From Climacteris rufus (Eukaryota; Chordata; Aves; Passeriformes; Climacteridae): 64,000 nt of DNA. Both the position numbers and the translations under genes were made by a program. Shown here piece by piece: positions 33,553-45,755 of the stretch; within the stretch, counting starts at the first letter, position 1, and every line of letters begins with the position of its first letter. Under the pieces are notes generated by a model. The model did not search any database and was not told where the DNA came from. It was given only the letters and a program-made list of their open reading frames with translations. The stretch spans positions 696,992 through 760,991 of the forward strand of contig VZRZ01007764.1 of NCBI GenBank assembly GCA_013398175.1, given 5' to 3'.

Positions 33553-34074
33553 GAAACTGCTTTGCTTAAAACAGTCACCTGTTTCCTAGTACCTCAGAAT
33601 TAACCAAGGGAGATCTCTGCATTTGTCAGTACTACCTGTTGTTGTTGTGGTTAAATGTAGAGAGACTGCTGGGCAAGGTGGTGAATGGAGGAAGAAAAAA
33701 GTTTTAAAGAAAGGAAAAACAAATTGTGCTTAAAATCCCAGTGTGGGTTTTATTTCTTAAAATACTGTGATTTTTTTAATTATTTTAGTAAAAAAAAAAA
33801 ACAAAAAAAAGAGAGAGATACTTTAATTCCTAGATAACTGTTTGTGAATTGTCATCCTTTATTCCAGGTAAGCTGTTTGTTAGTATTCAGTTATAATTTT
33901 AGTATTTGGTAGATTTCATGTGACTGATTGTGCGGTTTTGTTTGCCACACGTTTATTTTCTATCAGCCTGAGGTGTTACAAATACAGCACAATTAAGTTT
34001 CTCATGTAAAATGAGTGTTTCTTTTCGAGTGGGGGACAGGGAAAGGAGACTAGATCTTGTGAATAGAACTTTTT

Positions 34075-34103
34075 GTTGTCGCTGTTGTCGTCGTCGTCGT
34101 CGT
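34075..34103. repeat. GTC trinucleotide repeat in the 3' UTR
   Basis: GTTGTCGCTGTTGTCGTCGTCGTCGTCG is an imperfect (GTC)n tract with five consecutive perfect units. It is CpG-containing in an otherwise AT-rich UTR and may be polymorphic. Confidence 0.9.
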
Positions 34104-34670
34104 TAATTTTAAACATATGGAGATAACAAAGAAGTTTTAACTTTTAAAAAACTAAAGAACCAAACTTACAGCACAGCTATGCAGCTCATGGGCCAAACAC
34201 ATAGGTCCTCATAACCGTTCTGTTGCTTGTCATATTAACATCGATCAGTCTCACACCAGTAACTTTTCGTTGAGATTGGCTGCCTTTTCCTGTTTTATTT
34301 TCTAATTCCGTCTGTGGTGTGCGTGTTTTCTTCTTTTGTTTTGCTGTGGTGGGAGGGAGGGGTGTCTGTTAACGCATCTTTTTGCAAGCGGAGGTGAGTT
34401 GGTTACACACGACATTGAGCCTGGAGAACTACTTTTACTCGATTCAAGGTGGAGTTGATAAGTTTTTTTTCCCCTCCTCCTTAGCTTTTAGCATGAGGGG
34501 AGCAGTGTAGAATGGATAGGAACCTGCATACCTAAGTGGCCGATCCTGCACTACTTCTCTGGCGGAAAGCCTGCCAAACTCAACTTGGGGATTTTGCCTG
34601 AGCGGCAAAAGTCAGGATCTGGTGCCCGTGGTATGTTCTGATTGTGAACAAAAAGAAAAAAAAAAAAAAA

Positions 34671-34768
34671 NNNNNNNNNNNNNNNNNNNNNNNNNNNNNN
34701 NNNNNNNNNNNNNNNNNNNNNNNNNNNNNNNNNNNNNNNNNNNNNNNNNNNNNNNNNNNNNNNNNNNN
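34671..34768. other. Assembly gap of 98 N flanked by poly-A
   Basis: The N block begins after a run of about 14 A and is followed by a further A run before GTTTCTTTCC. The gap therefore sits in a homopolymer. Real content and length are unknown. Confidence 0.98.
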
Positions 34769-35270
34769 AAAAAAAAAAGTTTCTTTCCAAAAAGTAGAAA
34801 GTACTTGACTGAAACCTAGTTTTAGAAATGCATGTGTCTTCGTTTGTTTTTTTTGTTTTGGGGGGGATCTGTGGGAGGGGGAGGGGGGAAAATAGGAAGC
34901 TCTCGAGGAAATTGTGTCCTGGAGAGCTTCACGTAAAAATGATGGCAAAAATGTTGCATTTGTGGAATAAGTGCTACTTGAGAAGCATGGTGTTTTGCTT
35001 TTGGGGATTCATCAATTCTGTGTTAGGGGGATTCTTTCAATTTTTCTGTTGGGTTTTTTTTTGTTTTGTTTTGGTTTTTTGTTTTTTTTTTAAATAGGGA
35101 GGGAACATCATAGAAGAACACATTGGAGGGACAAGTATAAATACACATTTTGTGTCTGTATTTGTTTTTTAATTGGCCTCATTTCAAATATATTTAAACA
35201 GTTCCATACCTGGATTGGGTGTTTGTAATGGTTACCAAAAACGAAAAAAAAAAAAAAAAAAAAAAAAAAA

Positions 35271-35348
35271 CAATGATTGTGACATGCTTTTATCACTACT
35301 TAATTTTTCAAATAACATGTAAATATTGTAATCCATTGGATTTTNTGT

Positions 35349-35392
<44 letters not shown>

Positions 35393-35468
35393 AACAATGA
35401 TTGTGACATGCTTTTATCACTACTTAATTTTTCAAATAACATGTAAATATTGTAATCCATTGGATTTT
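35271..35468. repeat. 74-bp exact direct duplication around a single-N gap (probable assembly artefact)
   Basis: CAATGATTGTGACATGCTTT and the following bases through CCATTGGATTTT occur identically at 35271-35344 and 35395-35468. Each copy is preceded by a long A run. The first copy is followed at once by an N (35345). Identical sequence on both sides of a one-base gap is the usual sign of overlapping contig ends that were not merged. Confidence 0.85.
35442..35449 (+). promoter_or_regulatory. Possible Pumilio element in the 3' UTR
   Basis: TGTAAATA matches the Pumilio recognition element UGUANAUA. An identical copy at 35318-35325 lies in the duplicated segment and may not be real. A match of this length is expected by chance in AT-rich UTRs. 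Confidence 0.3.
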
Positions 35469-35483
35469 GTTTTGCTAACCTGT

Positions 35484-35489
35484 AATAAA
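35484..35489 (+). terminator. Possible proximal polyadenylation signal
   Basis: AATAAA lies in CTGTAATAAAAAAATATGGG, followed about 45 bp later by a T-rich stretch (ATTTTTTTCCTTTTC). It may give a slightly shorter transcript than the signal at 35852. Confidence 0.45.
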
Positions 35490-35851
35490 AAAATATGGGA
35501 CCATTATCCTTTTAACAAGCTTAGAATGTCATATTTTTTTCCTTTTCTTTTCTTTTCCCAAAAATGTATACCTGATATATTGTGGACACACATTTTAGGT
35601 GCATTATTATGATTCTGTTGACTGTAATGACATAGAATTGAAAATAACATTTTTTTCATTGTTTAATTTATACAGAGGACTTTTTCAGAGTTTGACAGAA
35701 GGAAATAATAGCAAAATGCTAACCCATTGGCTTCAGCACTCGGTATTTCCTGATTTTAAAATTACTGCTTACTGATGGGGGATAGGAAGGGGATACTGAA
35801 CTGTTGCACTGACGGGTTTGTTTTTTTTAAAAAAAAAAAACAATGAAAATT

Positions 35852-35900
35852 AATAAAAACTTTTTAAGAGTGTGTGCTTGTCTGTGTGTGGTTTTGTATT
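35852..35900 (+). terminator. ZNF462: Main polyadenylation signal of ZNF462
   Basis: AATAAA at 35852-35857 (in AATTAATAAAAACTTTT) is followed from 35869 by strongly GT-rich sequence (GAGTGTGTGCTTGTCTGTGTGTGG). A hexamer with a downstream GU-rich element is the standard arrangement, with cleavage expected near 35866-35876. No comparable pair occurs shortly downstream. Confidence 0.75.
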
Positions 35901-37070
35901 GGCTGCTCTGAAAACAGGTCCCTGCCAGCGACTGGTTCTGCAACTGGCAGCTCTGGGAGGGAGCAAAGTGCCCTTCATCCCCTCCTGCACCCTTTCCTCC
36001 CGTGTTTCACAGGGAATTTCGGATCTGCAGGTCTCAGGGAGTGCCTTCCCCTGCCTCACACAGGTCCAGGCTCTACAACATCCCCAAAGGTTGCTCGAGT
36101 CTGCACCAGCCCAACTTCCATTAAGGTCAGGGGCACGCTGCCAAGCTCTGCTGACTCCTCCTGAACCCAAACATAGAATTGAAGAAATTTTGCAGGCTGT
36201 ATTGGAAGATCAAAATAGATGGAGACAGGCTGGTATGCGGATTACCAGCTCAGCCTGTTGCAATATTGTATTCCCCAGTATCTGCTGACCTGCTGGATCC
36301 AGCACTGAGGCTCTGCTTAATTGGAGATCAGTATACACCCAGTAATCTGGAGCAGGAGGCTGTCCCCTTTCTCCTCTGAAAACCTAAAGTGATGCTTGTT
36401 TTGGTGTTCTCTTGGAATCTTTCTTTGCTAAATACAGATTTTTAGATGCACGTTCAGAAGATGTCAGAAGTTTGGTTTTTGTTGGTTTTTTTGTTTGTTT
36501 GTTTGTTTTTAGTTTTTGTTTTTTTTCCTGATTGTGTTTTAACCAGATCCGGTTCCCAGTTTAAGTAGCTTTTTGATTGTACTGGAATTGGATCTTAAAG
36601 GAATGTGTGTGCTGCAAAACAGCATGAAACCTTTGATCACCTGATAGCTTTAAATGCTTCTGCCTTTCTCTCAAAAAGTAGAGAAATACTGTATTTCCCT
36701 GTTAAAAAGCTTACTCCCTCGTCCTTTGTTTATGGGGGGTGGGTGGAATGATGCATTTTAGGCCATCAGACAATACCTTTTTTTCAGTGATCTCTGAAAA
36801 TATTTGTGCAGGAAGACCTGCAAGTAATTTGCACATAATGTGTTCTAGCCCAGAGCCTACCTGCACTTTCACCAATTTAAAAAAGGAAAGGGCTGCTCGG
36901 TGATACATCAGTAATAAGAATTATGTAACTGATGTAATGGAAGACATTGGGATAAGTTCCGGCTTCTTGCAGTTGCATTTTCCCATCCACCTAAGTGGAG
37001 GACTGTGTGAGTTTGAAACGAAGCCTTTGACCTCCCCATTTGTAGGTATCAGGCTGGATATGACTGCATC
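35901..37070. other. Intergenic flank, no gene seen
   Basis: This is ordinary sequence after the transcript end. The first 250 bp is GC-richer with overlapping open frames on both strands and no recognisable domain. A GTTT repeat lies at 36477-36530. Confidence 0.75.
36477..36530. repeat. (GTTT)n simple repeat
   Basis: The tract contains several consecutive GTTT units in a T-rich context, interrupted by TTAG. It is a simple microsatellite-like repeat. Confidence 0.9.
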
Positions 37071-37071
37071 A

Positions 37072-37385
37072 TAAAATCATAGAAGGATTTGGGCTGGAAG
37101 GAACCTTAAGGATCATATTTCAAGCCCCCTGCCGTGGGCAGGGACACCTTGCAATGTCCCAGGTTGCTCCAAGCCCTGTCCTGGCCTTGGACACTTCCAG
37201 GTATGGGGCAGCCACAGCTTCTCTGGGAAACCTGTGCCAGGGCCTCCCCACCCTCATGGGGGATAATTTTTTCCTAAAATCTAATCTAAACTTACTCTTT
37301 TTTATCTGAGCCTGTTCTTCCTCATCACGTTGTAAACAGCCTTACCCCGTCTTTCCTGTAAGTTCCCTTCAGGTCCTGTATCACC
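37072..37385 (-). mobile_element. CR1 LINE fragment, 3' end, antisense
   Basis: The + strand starts AAATCATAGAAGGATTTGGGCTGGAAGG, then shows CCGTGGGCAGGGACACCTTG, GGGCAGCCACAGCTTCTCTGG and CCTGTGCCAGGGCCTCCCCA. This is the reverse complement of a CR1 3' end, about 310 bp long and 5'-truncated. It lies 1.2 kb beyond the ZNF462 polyadenylation site. Confidence 0.92.
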
Positions 37386-40300
37386 TGTGTTGAGATTCCT
37401 GTGCTGAGCTGAAACACAACACAGGAGTGGGAGGGAAAAGGCAAAGGAAATAGTTACTGACAGTTATCCTTTACTCACACGACTACTCTGCCTCGGTGGG
37501 CAATTCCCTTTCTTTCAGCTGAGAGCCCTGGGACCATTCGTGCCCGTGGGACAGCTGGGATTTTGCACACACTCTGTTCCTGGGCTCATTGTCCTTCCTT
37601 TGCTTGTGAAGCCTGGGTAAATGTTTGCCACGTTATTGCTATCTGCCTGCTGGCATTTTCCTTCAGCCTGGAGCTTCAGTGCCTGAATGCTCCCCATGCA
37701 AAGACCTTGCCTTTGTACTCACACCAGAGCCAAGGCTTTGCAGGAGTTGCTATGGGAATAGCAGTATCAGGGTGGTATCTCCCTCCCCTCCAAACATGCA
37801 ACCTTCCTGGAGAAGAGTTCAGCATTTGAGGTTGTCCTGCAACTCGTGGACCAACACTGAGGGTGGGCAGGGCCACGTGTAACTCTGGATTTGTAGGGTT
37901 TCCACAGGAAAGTCGACTTTGGAAAGCAGTAGAGACTACACAAAACATTGATGCTCCTGGCCCAGTTACCTTGCAAGACTTCGTGTGAACCTACACAGCC
38001 AAAGTCAGTGTCCAGAAACTATCTAAACACAATTGCTGGTGTTCAGTTCAGTGAAATCTGGCCCACGTTTCTGCACTCTTCCTCACCCTGAAATCTTCCT
38101 TCAGTATTTTTCGGAGAACACAGGACTTTTCCACCATGAAAGCCAGCTGTCTGGCTGCAAAGCAAAAAGATTACGAACACCACTGACCTGATCTAGTGTC
38201 AGCAGTAATCCTGCTTTTGGCAAGAGGCTGAACCAGAGACCTCCAGATATCCCTTGTGAGCCTATTCCCCAGTTCCTATTTGTTTGGTGTTCTCTAAAGC
38301 CTTGATTTCTCCAGCTTATCTCTTTTGCAAGCCCACATTTTAGGAGATGTGACTCACAACTCTTCCCTGAGCAGCATTTTTGCCTGTCCCTTGTTTAATC
38401 ATTTTTGACCAAAAGGCAGATCTAAAGGTATGAGCAAATAAATGAGCATCTAAAGGTCTGCTCAGTGGCATATCAAGTAACTGAGGCAGTGATTTCTTAG
38501 CAGAATCAAAGTGGATTTTATCAGACTTCCTCTTCAGGTTTTCAGACATCACTACCAGGGGACAGCAGACAAGAGCTCTTAACATGTAGAAAGTGGCTAT
38601 CACAGAGTAGAAGATATCGATCTGTATTTCAGATTTAATTCGTTCCAACTTGGATCCTGCAATCCCTCCTCTCTGGCACTCACACAAGATGCTGCAAATC
38701 AAGTGAAACACCCAGCAAAATAGTGTCAGTGTGGTGAGATTTGGGGGTTTGCTTTGCTTCTGTGGTTGAGCCAGTGTTCTTGCTTTTTACAGCTAGGGGA
38801 ATCCAATCCAAAGTTCTGTCAGCTTGGGAAAAAATTAGAAAAATGGTTTTAAAAAAATAAGCCAAATAACTTCTCATGCAATGCACTGCATAGTGTAGCA
38901 ACAGATGGAGTGTGCAGCTAAGTGTCAGGTAGCACTATTGACTTTCCTTTTGCTGCATTTGGGATCTGTTTTGTTCTAGCAGAATGTGGAAATTTATCAG
39001 ATCAGGTGTGTCTCTAGCTCAGTGTCTTGACTCCTGAAGGAAAATAAGAAAATCCCATGGTGAGCAGTAAGGGAATAATCTGTCCCTAACAAAAGTCTTA
39101 CCATAATCCATTTTGACAAAAGCCTTATCCACAGAAGTAGAAGTCCTACCTCCTTCACATTCATTTTGTGTTATAACAATGTAAGTTCCCGTAGGTTTGC
39201 TCCAACTCAGTTTGAAATTTGACTGAACACCTGGTTTCTCTGATGGTAAAAATATTGTTGTGTTAAAATTTTTTTCCTGTTTTAGTATCCTGAAGATAAA
39301 TTCTTCCTAAAAGTTAGTTGTGTGAACACTGTTATTCTGACAGCATTCATAAAATACATTTTTCATAATCAGTCAAGAATTGCAACTGTTAATTTCAGCT
39401 AGGATGCTTAGGAGAAAAAAATGAAGTCTGGTGCTGGAATGAGAAGACACATGCTTTCCTTTTCAAATAATTTTTCTCTTTTAGTATTTTGTGTAAGAGC
39501 AAATATGCCTCAGCTTGATTCTTGAATTCTCTGTAGAGTTTACACTTCTATTAATGAAGAGCTTAGCTCAGTCTAGCCAACTGTACACACATGACTTCCA
39601 AATTTAAGTGAAATGTGTCTCTCTGCAGCTGTTCTGGGGTGCTCTCAGTAGCTTTTCAAGAGAGAGGAGTATTCACCAGCAACGCCTCAAATTAATTTAG
39701 CTTGCATTGGAAATGTTGAACTGAAATTTCAACTTTTCTCTGCAACTGAAGGAAACCATATTTAGCCACTGTGCCAAATATTGCTTCGAGTCTTTGTGGA
39801 ATCATTTAGACTGAAGTCACTGAAGACTTCTAGCAGAGATGCTGCAGTTAAAGGTGTGGTAGTTTTGGTCTGTAAGAACCAACAGACAATTAGCAGGCAA
39901 GCTCTGTAAAGCACTAAGTCTTTGATGTGGTTTTTTTCCAGAAAAAAAAAAAAGAGCATGGTTTCCTCTTCTTAGACTCTTCAGGACTTCAGGCATGTGA
40001 TTGTTGAAACCACGTGATTTGAGTAAAAATAGTCATTCAGAAGTAGAAAGGATTAGGTTTCCTATAGATAAATAAATGTCCAGCACTAAAAACATGGTGC
40101 TGCAGAAAGACGTGAGGTCTTTCAACCATTTTGCTGCAGCTGCAGAGTATTTCTTGCTAACAATGCAGGAGGGTCCTCCTGGAAAACAGGTTAAAAAATG
40201 GTGTTTCCTTCCCCCATTCCTCAGCTGCTCCTGTAGGCAGCTCTTCCACCTTCCCTCACAGGATTGTTCTGGAAGCCAAAGCAAATGCTGGCCTTGCTGT

Positions 40301-43300
40301 GGCTGGTAGGAGCTGGGCCAGAGCATTTAGGAGACATTATTGTGGTTTGTGGTGAGGTGGTGCAAACAGGACTTGTGATTCTTTGGCTCAGTCCCAGAAA
40401 AAAAAAGCTTTTTTGGAGGAGTCAATGAATTTAAATGTGCCTGCTCCTTCTCTGAGGAACTGGTTGTGCTTCTGTCCTATTAACCAAAAGCAGGAAGGAC
40501 AGGTGATCAGATGTTGATATCATATCCCATGTAACTGACTCAGCTAACAGCAGCAACAAAAGTATAATTATATTCTTACCCTCAGATTAAATGTATGTTG
40601 TTATTTAATCCATTTAAAGTGCATGTTTAGCAATTAGGACCTCATTCTGCAGGGATTCATGCTGTAACCTAGATTTCTTTCCATGCAATTTAATTGGAAA
40701 GCTGACAAGGAGATGCTTTTTTTTCCCCCCATTAATTTATATGAAATGAATGCTGTTGCTGAGTCAGTGGGCTGTTTCCAGGGACACTGTGTCTCACTCT
40801 GGGAGAGCCTTAGGAGTGAAAAAATTCACCTGTTCTTTGCCTATGAAAAAAAAATAGACATTCTCCTCAGTGTCATGCTGGAGAGCAGATTCTGTGGTTA
40901 CACACTCTGCATTCAAGCAGAAGAATGATCATGTACTGCCACCAGCCAGCAGTGGAAGAGGGCTGTGCTAACAAGTGGTTAAACTGCTCAGGGAACAGGT
41001 GATCATTTTGTTTTTCATGCAAAAAAAGGGAACCTTGAACGAGACAAGTTTCCAAGGTTTCTCAGTTAAAATGCCCAGATTAAATTTCAGAGAGCTCCAT
41101 CCTGAGATGAACACTAGCAAAAGCTGTGAATGGACCAGCAAGGGCACAGTACAGGTGAGCTGTTCTCCAGCACTCAGGTGAGTTTCTGCTTTGTGAGAAG
41201 TTACTACTTCTGTGTTCATGTTTTCTGCAAACACCAGAAACTCCATTTCATACTTGGTTCTTATGCACACAAAGGTGGTTTGCTTTTTTATGAAGCTAAA
41301 GTATCTCAAGCCTGGCCATTATACTTACTGGGGTTGGTTTTTTTCAGATGCATAATCTGGAAACTAATGATGGAAAAGGGAAAACACAAAAGCATGTCAT
41401 GGTATAAGCTTGTTTCCTAGTTTTTTTCTGTCTTGTGGGGTTATCTGCAGCTACTGCCCATGCTGGCACACTGCTTTTCCACACAGACCTCAAAGTAGAG
41501 GATGAAATTAGGTACTTCTTCTCAGTACTGAGATGCTTGATCTTTTGGAGCTGGAGCTGGGTGTGAGTTAACCTTTCAGGTGCAAATTGAGCATGAACTT
41601 TGGAGAAATTGGGATCTGCACTCTGCCCAGTCCCATGGTAGGTCAGACTGAAGATTTACTTGTAGCGTCTCTGAATCCTGATCAAAACTCCATGGCTCAG
41701 ATCCATTTCTAATTTGGACATCCCAATGGATGTCTCCTAAATAACCTGTCTGTATAGCTGTTTCATTGCTGGATTGCTCTGCTCTGCACAAAGTTTTCCA
41801 GGTTGCCTTTAGCTGACTCAGAGCAGTGAGGAGTCTTGTTTGCTTCTTCAATAGCAGGTCTCCAGCACAGCTTTAGTTAATCCAGGTTGTGTCCAGTTTC
41901 AGAGTGGGATTTATGTCTTTTAAAGCCAGTGATAGTCCCTTCCTGACTAATTTAATGTGTCATGAATAACATTCACTCAACCTATAATATTTAGACTTCG
42001 AGTCTCTCAAAGCAGGAAGAGTTGCACAAACTTGCATTCAAAATTCCTAAACCTTAATTCCTGTTTATAGTCCAGTGATAGACAAGTGCTTAATACTACA
42101 TCTAAATATCTCCTATCACCATTTCAAGGTCCCTTTCATGGAGGATCAGTTGCACTAGAGAGGCTTCTGTTGTTAATGAAGTATTTCAGTTATTTTAAAT
42201 CTAATGTTTCTTTTCACCAACAGTAGTTATAATTTGAGCAAAAGTTTATTAGTATTTCATGCTACTGTCCTTTGCCACTAATGCTCTTTCAAAGTGAATA
42301 ATTAGAGGATGGAATAGAAAAAGTGGAGCAAGACACTAATCTGTTTTACATGACAATAACATAAAGAAGTCATGTCACACAAGTATTTTTGTAGTAGGAA
42401 CAGAGCACAAACCCTTCACCAAAAAATCTTACAAAATAAAGGACAAACAAGTTATCATACTGTTGGAGCAGAAAAAGGGTTTAACATCCCTTTTGGCTAG
42501 ATGGAGAATTGGCATAGGAAGCAGAGGAAACGTTGTTTTGAGGAGTTCTATCATAACCCTAAGATAAATTCTGGTGAGTTGGGTCCTTGTCCATGCCCTT
42601 AGCCTGAGGACCTTCCCTTCTCTTTCACCAGAATAAAAGTGTAAAACCAGAAGGGACTGTATACATCATAGAGCTGGGTCCTGACAGGATAATCTGACCA
42701 TAAAAGTGGTTCAGCCCTGGAAAATGATCTGCCCTTGTGAAGGACACTAACCTCACCTCAGAACTGAGCAACAAATGCCAGGCTCTGGGCAGGGAGTATC
42801 AATCTGATGTGTTGTGTTATAGAATAAAAAGATCCCCTTCTCTCCAGTGACGTTCAAGACATGCTCAGGCCCAGGAGAGAGCAGAAATCTGTTCATTCCA
42901 CAAAGTATTTTTTTCCTTTGAGCAGCTGCACATTGTCCAACCTTTAATGACACAGAACAGTCACTTTAGGGGTTAGAAGATCCCAGGGTTGCTGGTGCTC
43001 TTGGTGATGGTTACTGAAGAAGTGAATTAATTTCCAGGCATTGGGAGTGTATTTGGCTTTGCCCACAGTGGTACTCAGCAAGTGCTCTCCCTGTCCTTAT
43101 CTTCACCCACAAGCTTTTTGTCCCACTTGTTTCCCCTGTCCTGTTGAGGAGAGGGAGCAATGGAGCAGCTTGCTGGGTACCTGGTAGGCAGCCAAGGTCA
43201 GCCTTCCACAAGAGCTTTGCATCTCTTGGTCCCCATGTTGCTCAGATTCTAATCTGTCCCCTTGCTGAGTGCACAGACATATCAAGAGGGAATATGCTTT

Positions 43301-45333
43301 AAGTTAAATATTTGCCCTAAGTTAGACCTTTGTGCATGAAAGGCACACAGTTTTCTGTGTTTTTTTTTTGTATGACATATCTCTGAATCTGGTGGGGTGC
43401 CATGAATTAAGATTTACTATCTAGATGAATAAAATGCAATCAAGTATTGTCAAATGATTTGAGGAGAATTAGTGAGAGGATTCTCTTTTTCTGAGGGGGA
43501 GCAAATCCACACAATCTCTTTGGGCTCAGTTAAAAGACACTTCTGAGGAAAGAGAAGTTTTTTACCCACTCTGGGAAAAGCAACCTGTGTGTCTGGGGCC
43601 AAGAGAAGGCCCTCTCTTGCTGGACCTTCACCATGACCAAGCACTTTCAGACCCACCCCACAGAATCAGGGGGCTGTTTGGATGTCCCACCTCTACCACC
43701 TCCTTCTGCAAGCAGAGAAGGTTTCCCCCTAGCAGCCTGTCCAGCTCTTGGGTGGCTCTGCTTTCCTCTGGGTTGATCTTTAGCAGTCCCTCCATTTCTC
43801 TGAAGCTCTGGGGCAAGCCCCCAGCCCTCTCCAAACCCACAAGAGTGTGGGACTTGTGGGTTGCATGCAAACCCCTCCTACACCCCAGCTCCCTGTGTAA
43901 GCCTGCGTGCAATAGCTGAGGGACTGGAGAAACCAGGCCCTTGGCAAACTTATTGCTGAGGTGAGGATGTTATCTTGCTTGGAAAATGGGATTTGTGCTT
44001 CCAAAGCTCATTGTGATGGGGAGGATGGTAACCTTAGCTTGGGCAGCAGATGGCTTTTTCAGGAAGATGTTCTGGGAACATGTTCAGGTTTCGCCTTTCA
44101 TGTGGTGTATGTGCATACTGGCAGCTGACTTAGACTAAACAAAGGGTAATTCTGCGTTGTGGTTTCCTTCTGTCAACAGACTGTGTGACTGGGTGAAGTT
44201 CCCCATGGCACTTATCAGCTATTGTTTTCCTTCCTCTGGGATGCCTGGTAGGAATCCATCGCAACTGCAAGTCTAAGGTGCAAGCCTACCCCCTGCTCCA
44301 CCAGCCCTCACCCCCTTTTCCTACTTCTTCAGACTGCCACTCTAATATCTAGTCACTCACCTCCCTCCTGGTGATGCTGGAGGCCTCCAGCTCTTTAGTT
44401 TGGGCTCCCCTCTTCCCTGGCCTCTGCCACAAACCCACCTGCTGATGGCATTTACCACCAATCTCCTCTTCCACCACGGACCTTCACTGCAGAGTTACTC
44501 TCCTCTCTGTCCTGATGTGCTTATAGCCCCCTGGTGAAGTTCAGCACAGTGTGAATTGCTATTAACACCCCATTTTCTGGCCAGATTTTTAAACACAGCT
44601 TCACGGCGGTGAGAGCTGCTCAGGAGCATCACTTCCTGCTGTCCCTTCTTTGCCTTCTGGCTCTCTCAGGAACATCTTGTGTTGTGAGAAAGGTGATTCT
44701 GGAGTCAGTGGAAATGGGCAGTGTATCACTGTTCCTGACAGAGCAGGGAACTCAGCTGATCTAAAACCACTCAACAGTAGCTGAAAGCACCTAATTCCTA
44801 GAACAATACAGGCCCTGCATGTTGGGGGCTTGTTTCACATGGCTAATGAAGAGCTCAACAGTATTTTAGTGATAATTTGATACTTAACTTTTAGCCTGTT
44901 ATGTAAGTGCTAATTAAATGTTTTACCATGCTGTACATGTTTTATGTATTAATAAGCAATAAGTGTACAAGTTACACTTTTTATGTGATTTAGAACTAAT
45001 TGCAGGGTGGTAAGATTTTCTCCTTTATATACCTATTAAACCCACATAACTGCTGTTTTTACAGTTGATGGGTGTTCAGTTAACATATAGTAATTGCTCT
45101 TTAAAGGCTTCAGTAAGTGCATGTTTGAGACAATTTACAGTGTTAGCAATTTCCTGGTACTATTCCTCAGAGGTACAGGGAAGTTAATCACACTCAGCTC
45201 TGGATTTCCCTGGGAGTCTGCTGCGAGTCCCTCACTGCACACCATGCAAGCCACATTCAGCCAGGAGGGATTCCACTTTCAAGGATGACAAACACACAAA
45301 GAAACATTTAATTGGCTATCATGCAAATTGCTT
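37386..45333. other. Intergenic region, no gene seen
   Basis: About 8 kb without a recognisable gene. Open frames stay below about 125 codons with no domain. A CTCF-like motif lies at 38552-38566. The stretch 44850-45070 is AT-rich, free of repeats and contains several TAAT cores. Short A runs occur at 39942-39953 and elsewhere. Nothing else stands out. Confidence 0.7.
38552..38566 (+). promoter_or_regulatory. Candidate CTCF site
   Basis: CTACCAGGGGACAGC resembles the CTCF core CCASYAGRKGGCRSY, with most positions agreeing, including the central CCAGGGG. It lies about 2.7 kb past the end of ZNF462, where a boundary element would be plausible. This is motif evidence only. Confidence 0.3.
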
Positions 45334-45755
45334 AGGTTGAAAAAATGCTTTAAGATCATCAAGTCCAATCACTAACCCAGGACTGCCAACTCCAATACTA
45401 AACCATGTCCCCAAGTGCCACATCTACATGTCTTTTAAATCCCTCCAAGGATGGGGAATCCATCACTTCCCTAGGCAGCCTGTTCCAGTGCTTAATAACA
45501 CTTTCAGTGAAGATTTTTTTTCCTAATATCCAACCCAAACCTGCCCTGGCACAGCGTGAGGACGTTTCCTCTTGTCCTGTCTCTTTTTCTCTGTGAGAAG
45601 AGCCTGGCCCCCACCTGGCTGCATCCTCCTGTCAGGGAGTTGTGGAGAGCCAGAATGGCCCCCCTGAGTTTCCTTTTCTCCAGGCTGAGTCCCCCCAGCT
45701 CCCTCAGCTGCTCCTCATGAGATTTGTGCTCCGTTCCCTTCCCTGCACAGCATTC
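45334..45755 (-). mobile_element. CR1 LINE fragment, antisense
   Basis: The + strand reads TTAGGTTGAAAAAATGCTTTAAGATCATCAAGTCC, then GGGGAATCCATCACTTCCCTAGGCAGCC, TTTTTCCTAATATCCAACC and, at the right end, TTTTCTCCAGGCTGAGTCCCCCCAGC. These are landmarks of the reverse complement of a CR1 3' region covering the end of ORF2 and the short 3' UTR. It is about 420 bp, truncated and inactive. Confidence 0.93.

Larger units (their letters stand above)
1..35875 (+). other. ZNF462: ZNF462 gene, 3' portion (partial at the left edge)
   Basis: This is the span of the ZNF462 transcription unit that falls in the window. The last seven coding exons, six complete introns, part of a seventh intron and the 3' UTR are present. 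Exon order, phases and the translated finger sequences agree with what I remember of the C-terminal end of vertebrate ZNF462, a nuclear protein of about 2,500 residues in human. From the literature, ZNF462/Zfp462 is a chromatin-associated factor linked to HP1 and G9a/GLP heterochromatin and to control of pluripotency and lineage genes. Human haploinsufficiency causes Weiss-Kruszka syndrome. The promoter, the first exons and the giant central exon are outside the window to the left. The assignment is firm; the transcript end is inferred from the polyadenylation signal. Confidence 0.93.
33097..35875 (+). other. ZNF462: ZNF462 3' UTR (about 2.8 kb)
   Basis: Sequence after the TGA is non-coding and AT-rich after a short GC-rich start (GGGACGGGGCGGGCGGGCG before an N at 33160). 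It contains A-rich tracts (33478-33552 and 33791-33812), a GTC trinucleotide tract (34075-34103), a 98-N gap (34671-34768), a single-N gap (35345) flanked by a 74-bp duplication, and two possible polyadenylation signals (35484 and 35852). Its true length is uncertain because of the gaps and probable false duplication. The open frames seen across the N block are artefacts. Confidence 0.85.

Noticed and set aside
34551..34948. Open frames through the N block on both strands
   Set aside because: They exist only because unknown bases are translated as X and the flanks are homopolymers.
44525..44537. AGCCCCCTGGTGA, partial match to the reverse CTCF core
   Set aside because: Two key positions mismatch; it is weaker than the site at 38552.
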